A DNA stretch of 37,947 nt. It comes from JABWAM01 sp964653025. Its GTDB lineage: Bacteria > Verrucomicrobiota > Verrucomicrobiia > JABWAM01. Below, in pieces: positions 24,201-32,677 of the stretch; the first letter of the stretch is position 1; every line of letters starts with the position of its first letter. The stretch lies in the NCBI GenBank assembly GCA_964653025.1, contig CAZZBZ010000030.1, positions 1-37,947 of the forward strand, written 5' to 3'. The notes below the pieces were generated by a model. The model saw only the letters and a program-made list of their open reading frames with translations, was not told the DNA's origin and made no database searches. A program made the translations under genes and the position numbers.

Positions 24201-25402
24201 TGAAAATGCCCCTCTCCATTCCCGTGCAGGAGTTCAAGGATCGCCTCGCGCGCACCCAGAAACGGGTGCGGGAGGCGGGCCTCGATGCCTGGATTGCCCA
24301 CTCCAACGAGGCGGATTTTGCCAATGTCCGCTACCTCTCGGACTACTGGCCAATCTTCGAGTCGGCGGGAGTCCTCATCCCCGCGGAGGGGAAGCCCGTC
24401 CTGCTGATCGGGCCGGAGAGTGAGACTTTTGCCCGCAGCCATTCGGTGATTTCCGAGATCCGTAAGCTGGTCGAGTACCGGGAGCCGGCCGAGCCGGACT
24501 ACCCCAGCATCGCGGTGAACACCTTCCCGAGTGTGATGCAGGAAGCCCTTGGGCGGAAGCCTCGGAAGATCGGGCTTGCCGGTTGGGCCATCCTGCCCCT
24601 TCCCGTCTACATGGGCCTGAAGGCGGGTTTCCCCGACGCGGAGATCATCAAGGCGGACGACCTAATTTTCCAGCAGCGCGCGATCAAGTCTTCGTCCGAG
24701 GTAGGCTGCCTGCGCGAGGCGTTCCGTCTCTCGGAACAGGCGACGCTGGAGGCGATTCGGAGGATGAAGCCCGGCATGACGGAGTTGGAGATCGCCGGGG
24801 TGGCCCAGGAGATCATCTACGCCAACGGGGCGGAATATGAGGGGTTGCCGCAGTACGTGCTGGCGGGGATCTCGAGCAGCCATGCCATCGGGCGTCCGAG
24901 CTACCGTCAAATCGAGGAGCGGGACCTGGTGCAGCTGAACCTCTCGGCACGCATCCATGGCTACTCGGCGAGTTGGGGTTGCCCCGTCTGTGTCGGGAAG
25001 CCCAACCCCGCGGTGCGGAAACTGGTGGAGTTCGGCCTCAAGGCCCACCACTACACCGAGACCCTGATGAAGCCGGGCACGCCGGCGAAGGAGGTGGCCC
25101 TTCGCTATGCCGAGTTCGTGAAGAAGGAGGGGTTTGCCGAGTACATGCTCTACGGGCCCTGCCACGGCATCGGGATGATCGAGGTGGAGCGCCCGTGGAT
25201 TGAGACGAGCAGTGAGTATGCCCTCCAGCCGAACATGACCTTCCAGATCGACACCTTCTTCTACACCCCCGAGGGCAGTGTGCTGGCGCGCGAGAATGGC
25301 CGCCCCTTCGGCCTGCGCTGGGAGAACGGCTGCCGGATCACCGAATCAGGCTGCGAGCTCTTCGGTACGCGCCACTCGGGTCTGAGGGAGGCCGCGAGGT
25401 GA
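24200..25402 (+). CDS. M24-family (aminopeptidase P/creatinase-like) protein with altered metal site
   Basis: A 400-residue pita-bread-fold protein. Residues 1-150 are the creatinase-type N-terminal domain (LARTQKRVREAGLDAWIAH, NVRYLSDY); 160-390 is the catalytic fold. In metallo-aminopeptidases the metals are held by Asp, Asp, His, Glu, Glu. Here the aligned positions are Asn247 (VQLNLSARIHGY), Ser258 (11 residues later, as in the family), His322 (GPCHGIGM), Asp351 (FQIDTFF) and Glu375 (LRWENG). Both Asp ligands are lost, as in creatinase, which works without metal. A hydrolase acting on a small C-N substrate, rather than a peptidase, is inferred. The stop overlaps the next start (GTGA). Confidence 0.85.
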   Translation: MKMPLSIPVQEFKDRLARTQKRVREAGLDAWIAHSNEADFANVRYLSDYWPIFESAGVLIPAEGKPVLLIGPESETFARSHSVISEIRKLVEYREPAEPDYPSIAVNTFPSVMQEALGRKPRKIGLAGWAILPLPVYMGLKAGFPDAEIIKADDLIFQQRAIKSSSEVGCLREAFRLSEQATLEAIRRMKPGMTELEIAGVAQEIIYANGAEYEGLPQYVLAGISSSHAIGRPSYRQIEERDLVQLNLSARIHGYSASWGCPVCVGKPNPAVRKLVEFGLKAHHYTETLMKPGTPAKEVALRYAEFVKKEGFAEYMLYGPCHGIGMIEVERPWIETSSEYALQPNMTFQIDTFFYTPEGSVLARENGRPFGLRWENGCRITESGCELFGTRHSGLREAAR

Positions 25403-25794
25403 GCGGTCGGGCGATTGGGAAGAGGATTTGGGTATTTCCCGACGGGGATCTCCCCCCGCTCCAGCCGTACGATCCAAACTTTCGGAACGAGCAGACGCAT
25501 GGCCACGAGTCCTTGGTCGTACTCAACGCGGGGCCCCGTCACGCCACGTTGCGGATGACGGTCTACTTCAGCGACAAGCCCCCGTTGGTGGTGGAACCCC
25601 TGGAGGTGTCGGCGGAACGTGTGGTGTGCTTCCGAACGGACGAGCCCATCGGGCCGTTTCGCATCCGAATTCCCGAGGGGCAATACGCCCTGGTTTTGGA
25701 AAGCAACGAGCCCATCGTGGCCCAGATCGGAAGAATGGACATCCGCCAACCGAACCTTGCCTACTACACCGTGATGGGGTTTGCTGCCGAGTGA
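25399..25794 (+). CDS. ASRT-family (sensory rhodopsin transducer-like) small-molecule-binding protein
   Basis: A 131-residue beta-rich protein of the family named after the Anabaena sensory rhodopsin transducer (Pfam ASRT). Recognisable marks are RIWVFPDGDLPP, THGHESLVVLNAG, TVYFSDKPP, EPIVAQIGRMDIRQPNLAYYTVM. No rhodopsin gene is in the window. Family studies have proposed that these domains bind small molecules such as sugars, and the operon here fits that. The GTG start at 25399 overlaps the M24 stop, and the NodB-type gene starts 7 bp after its own stop. Confidence 0.85.
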   Translation: MSGRAIGKRIWVFPDGDLPPLQPYDPNFRNEQTHGHESLVVLNAGPRHATLRMTVYFSDKPPLVVEPLEVSAERVVCFRTDEPIGPFRIRIPEGQYALVLESNEPIVAQIGRMDIRQPNLAYYTVMGFAAE

Positions 25795-25801
25795 GTCGCC
25801 G

Positions 25802-26692
25802 ATGAACGACCTGCAAGTCCTGTTGGGGTTTGACATGGAAACGGACGTGGGATCCTGGACCCCCTTTTACGAGGGGCTTACCCACGGCACCCCCCGCGTT
25901 CTCGAGGTTTTCCAGAGGCACGGGGTCACCGGCACCTTCTACTTCGTGGGCAAGGCGGCCAGGGAAGTCCCGCAATCGGTGCGCATGGTCAAGGAGGCGG
26001 GCCACGAGATCGGGGCGCATAGCTTGTTCCACGAAACGGTGGGGGAGGCGATTTTTCCCATTCCCAGCATGGAGCCGCTCCTGCCCTATGAGGTGAAATC
26101 CCGGTTGGAGTTGAACACGCGTTGGGTGGAGGAGGTGGCGGGGGTGCGTCCGCGAAGCTTCCGGTGTCCCCGCCTCTTCGGTTCGACGGCGGTCTGCAAC
26201 GCGCTGGAAGAGCTGGGGTACGTGAGCGATGCCAGCTATCCCTTGTATTTCTTCCAGGGACGCCTGGTCCCTTACCATCCGAACTCCGCGGACTGGACGA
26301 AGGAGGGGGACCTTCGGCTGGTGGAGATTCCCAACTTTGCCGACCTGAGCATTCCCAGTCGAGATTCGTATGGTCGCGACCGCGACCAGTGGCCGATTTT
26401 CCGCACCGAGTCGGCGGCGGCTCTGCTGAAACACGTGGACCAGCACCTGCGATTTCTCGAGGGGAAAGGGATCCAACGCGCGGTGCTGTGTTTCTATTTT
26501 CACCCCTGGGAATTTCACGCGATGCCCCAGGGGCCGATTCACTACGGAGAGGGCGCCGTCCAGCCAGATCCGTTCATCGTCAAGAACTGTGGCGACCATG
26601 CCGTGGCGCAGTTCGACGCGCTGTTGAAGGGGCTGAAATCTCGGGGGGGAGTTTTCAGGACCGCGGCCCAGATTGCCACGGATTGGCGATAG
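25802..26692 (+). CDS. Polysaccharide deacetylase (NodB-homology) family protein
   Basis: A 296-residue carbohydrate-esterase-4-type protein. Motif 1 appears as GFDMETD (Asp11, Asp15), motif 2 as HSLFH (His73, His77), the metal-binding His pair. FRCPRLFGS corresponds to the RxPY motif, and CFYFHPWEF near the C-terminus to the last motif with its His. No signal peptide is visible, so the enzyme is cytoplasmic and more likely acts on small N-acetylated or amide substrates than on a wall polymer (inference). It lies 7 bp after the ASRT gene and 5 bp before the next gene. Confidence 0.87.
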   Translation: MNDLQVLLGFDMETDVGSWTPFYEGLTHGTPRVLEVFQRHGVTGTFYFVGKAAREVPQSVRMVKEAGHEIGAHSLFHETVGEAIFPIPSMEPLLPYEVKSRLELNTRWVEEVAGVRPRSFRCPRLFGSTAVCNALEELGYVSDASYPLYFFQGRLVPYHPNSADWTKEGDLRLVEIPNFADLSIPSRDSYGRDRDQWPIFRTESAAALLKHVDQHLRFLEGKGIQRAVLCFYFHPWEFHAMPQGPIHYGEGAVQPDPFIVKNCGDHAVAQFDALLKGLKSRGGVFRTAAQIATDWR

Positions 26693-26697
26693 TCGAT

Positions 26698-28533
26698 ATG
26701 GCCGCACCGCTCAGCCCCCGCATCTGGCGTTCGCCCGCCAGCGACTTCAATGGGGACGAGATTCTCCAGTGTGCCGAGGTCTATACGCGGGAGAATCTTG
26801 CCGCGATTCGGGGGGGTGGGTTCGATGCCATCTGGTTACGCGGGCAACTCTACGACCTGATGGACTCGCGGGTCTTCCCGGAACTCAACCGCCCGAAGGC
26901 GGGGGAGCGAGTCACAAATCTCCGGGAAGTGATCCGCCGCGGACGGGAGTCCGGGGTGGGGGTGTGGCTCTTTTTCAACGAGCCGCTCGCGCTCCCGGTG
27001 GCCCATCCATTCTGGCGCTCGCATCCGGAGGTGAGGGGGGCCTCGCGCGCCGATCACTTCGGCAACTCCGCCTGGCAAAGGGACGCCCATGCGTCGGACG
27101 GTGCCCGCGCCCTGCCGAGGGGACCCATGGACATGACCGCCCTTTGCATGTCCACCCCCCTTGGGCGGCGCTTCTTCCAGGCTGCCGTGGAACAGGTCTT
27201 GCGGGAAACGGAGGGGTTGCAGGGGGTGATCCTGATCACGGCCAGCGAGTACTTCAGCCACTGCTGGTCGCACCACGTCTGCCTCCCCACCGGGGACAAG
27301 TATCAACCGCTGGCCACGCGCGAGCTGGATTGTCCCCGCTGCCGCGAGCGCGGCCCCGCCGCGGTGGTCCTGGACCTGCTCGGGGGCTGGCGCCAGGCGG
27401 CCCGGAAAATGCCGAATCCCCCGCGCATCCTTGCATGGAACTGGAGTTGGTCCATGTGGTACCGCGATCCCCAGCGCGAGATCGCCTCGTGCCTGCCCGA
27501 GGGGGTTGAACTGCTGGTTGACTGGGAGCGCGGGGGAACCCGCCAATGGCAGGGGCGCCCGATCTCGATTGACGAGTATTCCCTTGGATATGTCGGCCCG
27601 AGCGAGCGATTCGTGGAGACGCATCGCGCCGCACGAGGGACGCCCGTCCACGCCAAGCTGCAGATCAATACCACCCACGAGCTGGCGACGGTCCCGAACC
27701 TCCCGCTCCTGCACCACCTGTTTGACAAATGGACGGGGCTGCTCCGGGAAGGGGTGAAAGGCGTGATGGGCTGCTGGAACTTCGGCTGCAGCCTCACTCT
27801 GAACACCCACGCTTTCCAGCGATTTACCGAGAGCCCGGGGCGCTGGCCGGATTCGGTGGCCTTCGGCAAGGACATCGCCGCTTCCTATTTTGGCGACGCG
27901 GAGGAGGAATCTTTATTGGTGGCCTGGCAACGGTTTGGGGCCGCCTTCGACCTTTATCCCTTCAGCTTTGGTTTTCTTTACCATTCCCCCATCAACTATG
28001 CGCCGGCCTACCCATTGGCCACGCATTACCGCGGCCACCCCATGGGGCCATCATGGATCGTTCACTCGCCTTGGGGGGATCGTCTTGGGGATACCTTGGG
28101 GGACTGGACGCTGGAGGAGGTGATCGCTTCGCTGGAATTCATGGCGGTCCTGTGGGACGAGGGGCTGCGCAGCTACCGCAACGCCCTGAACATCCCCGCT
28201 GCCGCGCCCGAGCATCAGCGACACCGCCATGAGGAGCTTGGTTGCGCGGAGATGATCGGGCATCACCTCGTCAGCGTGGGCCACCTCTTCCGCTTCCATC
28301 AATGGCAGTTGGCCGCCATGAAGCGGCTCGGCCTCCGTCCGCCCTGCGATCTTCCGCTGGACGACTCGGTCCGTCGAATCATGCGTGACGAGCTGGAAAA
28401 CTGTCGCGGGGCGATCCCCCGGGTTCATGCCGATGCACGCCTCGGTTTTCACCAGGAAGCTCGGGCCCGTTTCTACGACCCCGCTTCCCTCGAGGCAAAA
28501 TGTCGGGGACTGGAGGAGGCGCTTCGCGGTTGA
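26698..28533 (+). CDS. Glycosidase-like TIM-barrel protein of unknown specificity
   Basis: A 611-residue protein without signal peptide or membrane segment. Strand-like segments of a glycoside-hydrolase barrel are visible: GGFDAIWLRGQL, GVGVWLFFNEP, GVILITASEYFSHC (acidic pair), RILAWNWSWSMWY, GVKGVMGCWNFGCSL. A CPRCRERGP segment recurs in GH20-like uncharacterised proteins of this bacterial group. The C-terminal 200 residues are helical. I do not assign a GH family. As last gene of the LacI-linked operon it probably cleaves the sugar whose derivative is handled by the deacetylase and M24 protein (inference). Confidence 0.65.
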   Translation: MAAPLSPRIWRSPASDFNGDEILQCAEVYTRENLAAIRGGGFDAIWLRGQLYDLMDSRVFPELNRPKAGERVTNLREVIRRGRESGVGVWLFFNEPLALPVAHPFWRSHPEVRGASRADHFGNSAWQRDAHASDGARALPRGPMDMTALCMSTPLGRRFFQAAVEQVLRETEGLQGVILITASEYFSHCWSHHVCLPTGDKYQPLATRELDCPRCRERGPAAVVLDLLGGWRQAARKMPNPPRILAWNWSWSMWYRDPQREIASCLPEGVELLVDWERGGTRQWQGRPISIDEYSLGYVGPSERFVETHRAARGTPVHAKLQINTTHELATVPNLPLLHHLFDKWTGLLREGVKGVMGCWNFGCSLTLNTHAFQRFTESPGRWPDSVAFGKDIAASYFGDAEEESLLVAWQRFGAAFDLYPFSFGFLYHSPINYAPAYPLATHYRGHPMGPSWIVHSPWGDRLGDTLGDWTLEEVIASLEFMAVLWDEGLRSYRNALNIPAAAPEHQRHRHEELGCAEMIGHHLVSVGHLFRFHQWQLAAMKRLGLRPPCDLPLDDSVRRIMRDELENCRGAIPRVHADARLGFHQEARARFYDPASLEAKCRGLEEALRG

Positions 28534-28635
28534 GCGCCTGTCCGCAGGCCAAGTGAGAGATTGCGAGAAATTTTACAACCGTGATCATCCTGCCTGCCGC
28601 GCTTCGTAAGAAGCCTTCAAAATATAAAAAAATGA

Positions 28636-28665
28636 TTGCGCGAGGAGCCTGACCCTGTGTATTCT
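28636..28665 (+). promoter_or_regulatory. Candidate promoter of the PEP-CTERM beta-helix gene
   Basis: TTGCGC (28636-28641) and TATTCT (28660-28665) are 18 bp apart, giving a leader of about 70 nt before the ATG at 28743. Upstream is an AT-rich run (AAAATATAAAAAAATGA) that could act as an UP element. Confidence 0.45.
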
Positions 28666-28676
28666 TTCACCCGAAT

Positions 28677-28708
28677 GTAATGCGTTATATGCACCCCGCT
28701 TGCATTAC
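28677..28708. promoter_or_regulatory. Inverted repeat GTAATGC/GCATTAC in the leader of the beta-helix gene
   Basis: A perfect 7-bp inverted pair (28677-28683 and 28702-28708) with 18 bp between lies just downstream of the predicted start point. It could be a repressor site blocking transcription or a leader hairpin. Confidence 0.4.
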
Positions 28709-28742
28709 CCGCGGTCAACCCTGCGCATGATCGGAGAAGAAC

Positions 28743-31700
28743 ATGAACTCAATCCCATCCCAACGCGTGTCCCAAGTCCCTTCCCGGCCAGCCTTCCCGG
28801 CGCGCGGGTTTCTGTCCGCCACCCTTTTCCTCGGTCTGCTTGCGATCGGGTTGCCGGTGGTGGGCCATGCGCAGACCAATAGTTGGACCAATTCAGGGAG
28901 TGGCCTGTGGGCGACGGACGGCAGCTGGTTGCTTGGAACGGCCCCTGCCGACAATCCAGTCGTCTACATCACCAATGCGGGGAGCAAGACGGTGACGGTT
29001 GATGCCGCCACGCCGGGCGGTAACTTACGGGTGACCAATCTCACAATTTCCGCGGCCAGCGGGGCGATCAACACGCTTTACCTCGGCGGTAACGCCACCC
29101 CCCTGGGTGTTCTCGGGACGCTCTCCTTGGGTGCCAACTCGAGCCTCGTGCTGGACAATGGCCAGTTGGTGACGACCAACAACGCGGCCGCCATCGGCCA
29201 GAGCGGGGTGGGGTTGGTTACGGTTTCGAACGGTGCCTGGCTGGCTCAGACGGTTAACCTCGGGCCGAACTCGGGCTCCCGCGGGGTGCTCAATGTGTTC
29301 GGCGGCACCAATACGTTCGCCAACCTTTCCGTGGGCTATGGCTCATCTACGGCGACGGGCTCGGTCCTCCTCGCAAGTGGGGCGCTGATCGTGACCAACG
29401 GGACGACCTGGGTCGGTGATGCGGGGGCGGGGGAGATGACCGTGTCGAATGGCACCTTTGTCACCAAGTATCTCACCGTGGGGAACGCGGCGACCGGCCG
29501 GGGGGTGTTGACCCTTGCCGGAGGCAGCAACGTGGTGACCCACACTGGGACCTCGTTCATCCTTGGCGGCACCGCGGGTTCCACTGGGACCGTCCTCATG
29601 ACGGGCGGCCAACTGGACACGACGGCCGGCACGGCGGCGAATATCGGCTCTGCCGGCGTGGGAGTCATGACCGTATCGAATGGAATCTGGCGGGCCAGCA
29701 CGGTGAACGTGGGGCTGAACGCCCGGTCGTCTGGTTCGCTCACGATCGCGGGGGGCACCAACTTCCTTAACACGCTTTCGGTCGGGGGCAGCAGTTCCGC
29801 TACAGGTGCGGTCCTTCTGACTGGCGGGCAGTTGCTGGCCACGAATGCCGCGGCGACCGCGCGCATCAACGTGGGAGATTCTGGTGTAGGCACTCTGACG
29901 GTGTCGAACGGGACATTGCTTTCACAGTATCTCTACGTGGGAAATATTGCGGGGTCCTCGGGGACGCTCGCGCTCGACGGGGGTACCAGCGTGGTCACCA
30001 GGGCGGGGAGCAGCTTCTTCGTGGGATATAACGCCAACAGTACCGGCAAGGTAGTTCTCGCGGGCGGACAGTTGGATACGAGGAATGTGAGCGCCTATGT
30101 TGGGTACTCGGGGATTGGAAGCATGATCGCCTCGGGAGGGACGTGGCTGGCCACCACCATTTATGCGGGGTATTCCGGCGGTTCCTCGGGTGCGCTCAAC
30201 TTCTCGAGTGGCACCAACGTGCTGTCGTTCGCGAACCTTTACCTCGGCAATGCGGCGAACAGCACCGGAACCCTCGCCATCACGGGCGGCCAGTTGGTGA
30301 CGACCAATGGTATCGTCAACCTCGGCACTCTGGGCGTGGGAAGCATCACGGCCTCGGGAGGAACATGGTTGGCCAAGGATGTCTACGCCGGGACCAGCTC
30401 GGGAGCCCCCCCCTCGCTTCTCAACCTTTCCGGCGGAACCAATATCATGAACCTGGTCGTCGGGGTTAACGCAGGCAGCACTGGAACCGTCATCTTGTCC
30501 GGTGGGCAGTTGGTGACGAGTAACAGCGCGACCACCTACGTCGGCTTCAACGGGGCGGGAACCATGACGGTCTCGGGGGGAACCTGGCTGGCCCAGAACG
30601 TTTATGCGGGATATGCGGCGGGCGTGGCGGATACGCTCGCGATCGCGGGAGGCACCAACGTGTTTTCAGGCCTGACCATCGGGAATAGTGTTGGCTCCAC
30701 GGGAATGGTCCGCATGTCGGGCGGCAACCTCTTCATCACCAACGCCGGCGGGACCGCCCTGTTGCAGGTCGGCCCGGCGGGGGTTGGCACGCTGGTCATG
30801 AGCAACGGCACGGTGACGGTAGACCATCTGGTGGCGAGCAACGGGGCCAGCAGCGCGTTCAGCATGGTCGGGGGAACTCTAAACACCAGGGCCACGCTGA
30901 TCTCCAACGCAGCGAACCTGGTGGTGGGGGATGGCGTTGGAGTCGCGGCCATGAATCTCATGGGGGGGACGCATTCGTTCGCCGACGGCCTCACCGTCAA
31001 TACCAACGCGACCCTGCTCTCCCTCGCCGCGAACAGTGCCTTTGGCAGTTCCGGCCTGAGGATCCTTTCGGGAGGGTTGCTCCAGGTGAGCAACGGCAAC
31101 TCGACCGTGGGCGGGGTGGTGAGCAACTCGGGCACGATCAACGTCGTGAACAGCCGCGTGACCTACACCGCGCCTGTGGTGATCGGCGGCCTCTACCGCA
31201 GCGATCCCTCAACGAACACCTTCGCGAGCAACCTCACGGTGACCGCCTCGGGTACCCTGCAGGGAAGCAACGGTGACCTATTCGTCTTCCAGAAGGACTT
31301 CGTACTGCAGAGCACGAATCGCATGGGCTTCAACCTCGCCGACGCCTCGGTGATCTTCACCAACGCGACGGTGGCCGGCACGAACCACATCCTGAACCTG
31401 GCCGGCAGCACCGCGCTGGATCTGGGGTCGAACTGGATCAGCCACACGAGCCTGGCCACCAACTTTGCGATCGGACAGTTGAGCGTTGCCGCGGGGAACC
31501 GCCTGACGTTGACCGGGGAAAAAGGAGTCAACGCCCTCTACGTGGGTTGGCTGGACCTCTCGGCCTGGAACACGAACGCCTCCTTGTTGACGAACACCCT
31601 GCTTTCGGCGCTGATCCTGCCGGACATCAACCTCTACTACGACAAGTTCGATTCCAATAACGCCTACCTCATGGGGCAGGTTTATGACTTCAGCGAGTGG

Positions 31701-31802
31701 GGTGCTGGCCATGGCTTGCTGATCCCGATCCCCGAACCCTCGACGATGCTTGCCGTGGGATCCGGGCTGGTGCTCCTGGCCTTCCTTCGTCGCCGGGTGT
31801 GA
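28743..31802 (+). CDS. PEP-CTERM surface protein built of autotransporter-type beta-strand repeats
   Basis: A 1,019-residue secreted protein. The signal peptide (GFLSATLFLGLLAIGLPVVGHA) ends near residue 43. The body is Gly/Ser/Thr/Asn-rich and folds as a beta-helix of about eight units of 72-80 residues, each with a G(T/A)V.L(T/S)GGQL turn followed by VGxxGVGxMTVSNGTW. The C-terminus IPEPSTMLAVGSGLVLLAFLRRRV is a PEP-CTERM sorting signal: PEP motif, hydrophobic helix, Arg cluster, recognised in the membrane by an exosortase. No exosortase gene is nearby. GGAGAA lies before the ATG. A structural or adhesive surface role is inferred. Confidence 0.92.
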   Translation: MNSIPSQRVSQVPSRPAFPARGFLSATLFLGLLAIGLPVVGHAQTNSWTNSGSGLWATDGSWLLGTAPADNPVVYITNAGSKTVTVDAATPGGNLRVTNLTISAASGAINTLYLGGNATPLGVLGTLSLGANSSLVLDNGQLVTTNNAAAIGQSGVGLVTVSNGAWLAQTVNLGPNSGSRGVLNVFGGTNTFANLSVGYGSSTATGSVLLASGALIVTNGTTWVGDAGAGEMTVSNGTFVTKYLTVGNAATGRGVLTLAGGSNVVTHTGTSFILGGTAGSTGTVLMTGGQLDTTAGTAANIGSAGVGVMTVSNGIWRASTVNVGLNARSSGSLTIAGGTNFLNTLSVGGSSSATGAVLLTGGQLLATNAAATARINVGDSGVGTLTVSNGTLLSQYLYVGNIAGSSGTLALDGGTSVVTRAGSSFFVGYNANSTGKVVLAGGQLDTRNVSAYVGYSGIGSMIASGGTWLATTIYAGYSGGSSGALNFSSGTNVLSFANLYLGNAANSTGTLAITGGQLVTTNGIVNLGTLGVGSITASGGTWLAKDVYAGTSSGAPPSLLNLSGGTNIMNLVVGVNAGSTGTVILSGGQLVTSNSATTYVGFNGAGTMTVSGGTWLAQNVYAGYAAGVADTLAIAGGTNVFSGLTIGNSVGSTGMVRMSGGNLFITNAGGTALLQVGPAGVGTLVMSNGTVTVDHLVASNGASSAFSMVGGTLNTRATLISNAANLVVGDGVGVAAMNLMGGTHSFADGLTVNTNATLLSLAANSAFGSSGLRILSGGLLQVSNGNSTVGGVVSNSGTINVVNSRVTYTAPVVIGGLYRSDPSTNTFASNLTVTASGTLQGSNGDLFVFQKDFVLQSTNRMGFNLADASVIFTNATVAGTNHILNLAGSTALDLGSNWISHTSLATNFAIGQLSVAAGNRLTLTGEKGVNALYVGWLDLSAWNTNASLLTNTLLSALILPDINLYYDKFDSNNAYLMGQVYDFSEWGAGHGLLIPIPEPSTMLAVGSGLVLLAFLRRRV
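29592..30780 (+). repeat. Tandem coding repeats, about 216-240 bp each
   Basis: Within the beta-helix gene the segment encoding xVxLxGGQL recurs at 29592, 29811, 30051, 30273, 30489 and 30708. The spacings are 219, 240, 222, 216 and 219 bp, all multiples of three. Units are clearly related at the protein level but diverged in DNA, so recent slippage is unlikely. Confidence 0.8.
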
Positions 31803-31872
31803 TCGCATCACGGTGTAGCTGCAGTCCGCCACGACCGAATCAGCCCTTGGGGCTGCATGGGGCCTCATTTCT

Positions 31873-31960
31873 TGTAGGAGCCGCTGCCAGCGGCGATTTA
31901 CCGTCCTCCCTCCGACCCGGTTCCCGCCCCCTCACGTCGCCGTTGGTAACGGCTCCTACA
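31873..31960. repeat. REP-like inverted repeat (TGTAGGAGCCG family)
   Basis: Arms at 31873-31896 and 31937-31960 are inverted copies, 21 of 24 identical. Each arm also contains its own small hairpin: CCGCT-GCC-AGCGG on the left and, read on the other strand, CCGTT-ACC-AACGG on the right. Two of the three differences form a compensatory pair (C-G to T-A) within that hairpin; the third is in its loop. The right arm overlaps the only plausible start of the next gene. Confidence 0.75.
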
Positions 31961-32662
31961 GGCCCGCTCCCCGCTTCCCGCTCGCTGCTCGCTGCATTTA
32001 CCCTCATCGAGCTTCTCGTGGTCATTGCGATCATTGCGATCCTGGCGGCCCTGCTGATGCCCGCGCTGAAAAGCGCCCGCGAGGCCGCCAAGGCCATGGC
32101 CTGCATCAATAATTTGCGCCAGATCGGCCTCGCGACCGCCCAATACGCCAATGACAACGACGGCCGTGCACCGTACGGAAATGATCTATCGAATTTCATC
32201 TTCGATGGCACTCTTTCGCCGAATGTGGCCAGTTATTGTTACTTTGGCAAATACCTCTCCTCTTCCACGCGACCCGCGGTGTCCTTTTGCCCGATGGGGG
32301 GGCGAGACAACACGCTGAATCCGAGCGTTCCCAGCACGAACCCGAACTTCAGCTACGGGCTCAATTATTGGGTGGTTTACAGCACCAACAGCTCCGGCCA
32401 GCCGAGTGGCTTGTCGTTGTCCTCCATCGCGAACCCCTCAGCCACGGCACTGTGGTTCGATACCTGTGCCAATGGGAGCCCTCTTCAGCCCAATCACGTG
32501 AGCGGGCGCCATCGCAGGACCGGTTTCGGCCCCGGGGATCCGATCTATTTTCCGCAGCCGTTTGGGATGGCCCATGTGTGCTACGTGGACCTGAGTGTCC
32601 GACCGCTCCAGGTGCCGGGGGAGGTGCCCTCCTACAAGAGTTCTCCGTTCTGGGTTCCCTAA
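31943..32662 (+). CDS. Type II secretion pseudopilin-like protein (prepilin motif, H-X9-DG type)
   Basis: About 239 residues if the TTG at 31943 is used. The prepilin motif AFTLIELLVVIAIIAIL (Phe at 31997, Glu5 at 32009) is complete, with Ala instead of Gly before the cleavage site. Downstream come MACINNLRQIGLATAQYANDN and the FGMAHVCYVDLSVR region, a variant of the FADGHV end of these proteins, common in Verrucomicrobiota and Planctomycetes. No in-frame ATG lies upstream before the preceding gene; TTG 31943 sits inside a REP-like repeat. The start is therefore uncertain and the gene may be poorly translated or recently altered. Confidence 0.72.
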   Translation: MVTAPTGPLPASRSLLAAFTLIELLVVIAIIAILAALLMPALKSAREAAKAMACINNLRQIGLATAQYANDNDGRAPYGNDLSNFIFDGTLSPNVASYCYFGKYLSSSTRPAVSFCPMGGRDNTLNPSVPSTNPNFSYGLNYWVVYSTNSSGQPSGLSLSSIANPSATALWFDTCANGSPLQPNHVSGRHRRTGFGPGDPIYFPQPFGMAHVCYVDLSVRPLQVPGEVPSYKSSPFWVP

Positions 32663-32677
32663 AGGGGAGTTGAGGCC

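Noticed and set aside
28743..31802. Regularly spaced repeats that might suggest a CRISPR array or satellite
   Set aside because: The period is over 200 bp, always a multiple of three, and the repeats are conserved as protein (GGQL turns), so they are coding beta-helix units.
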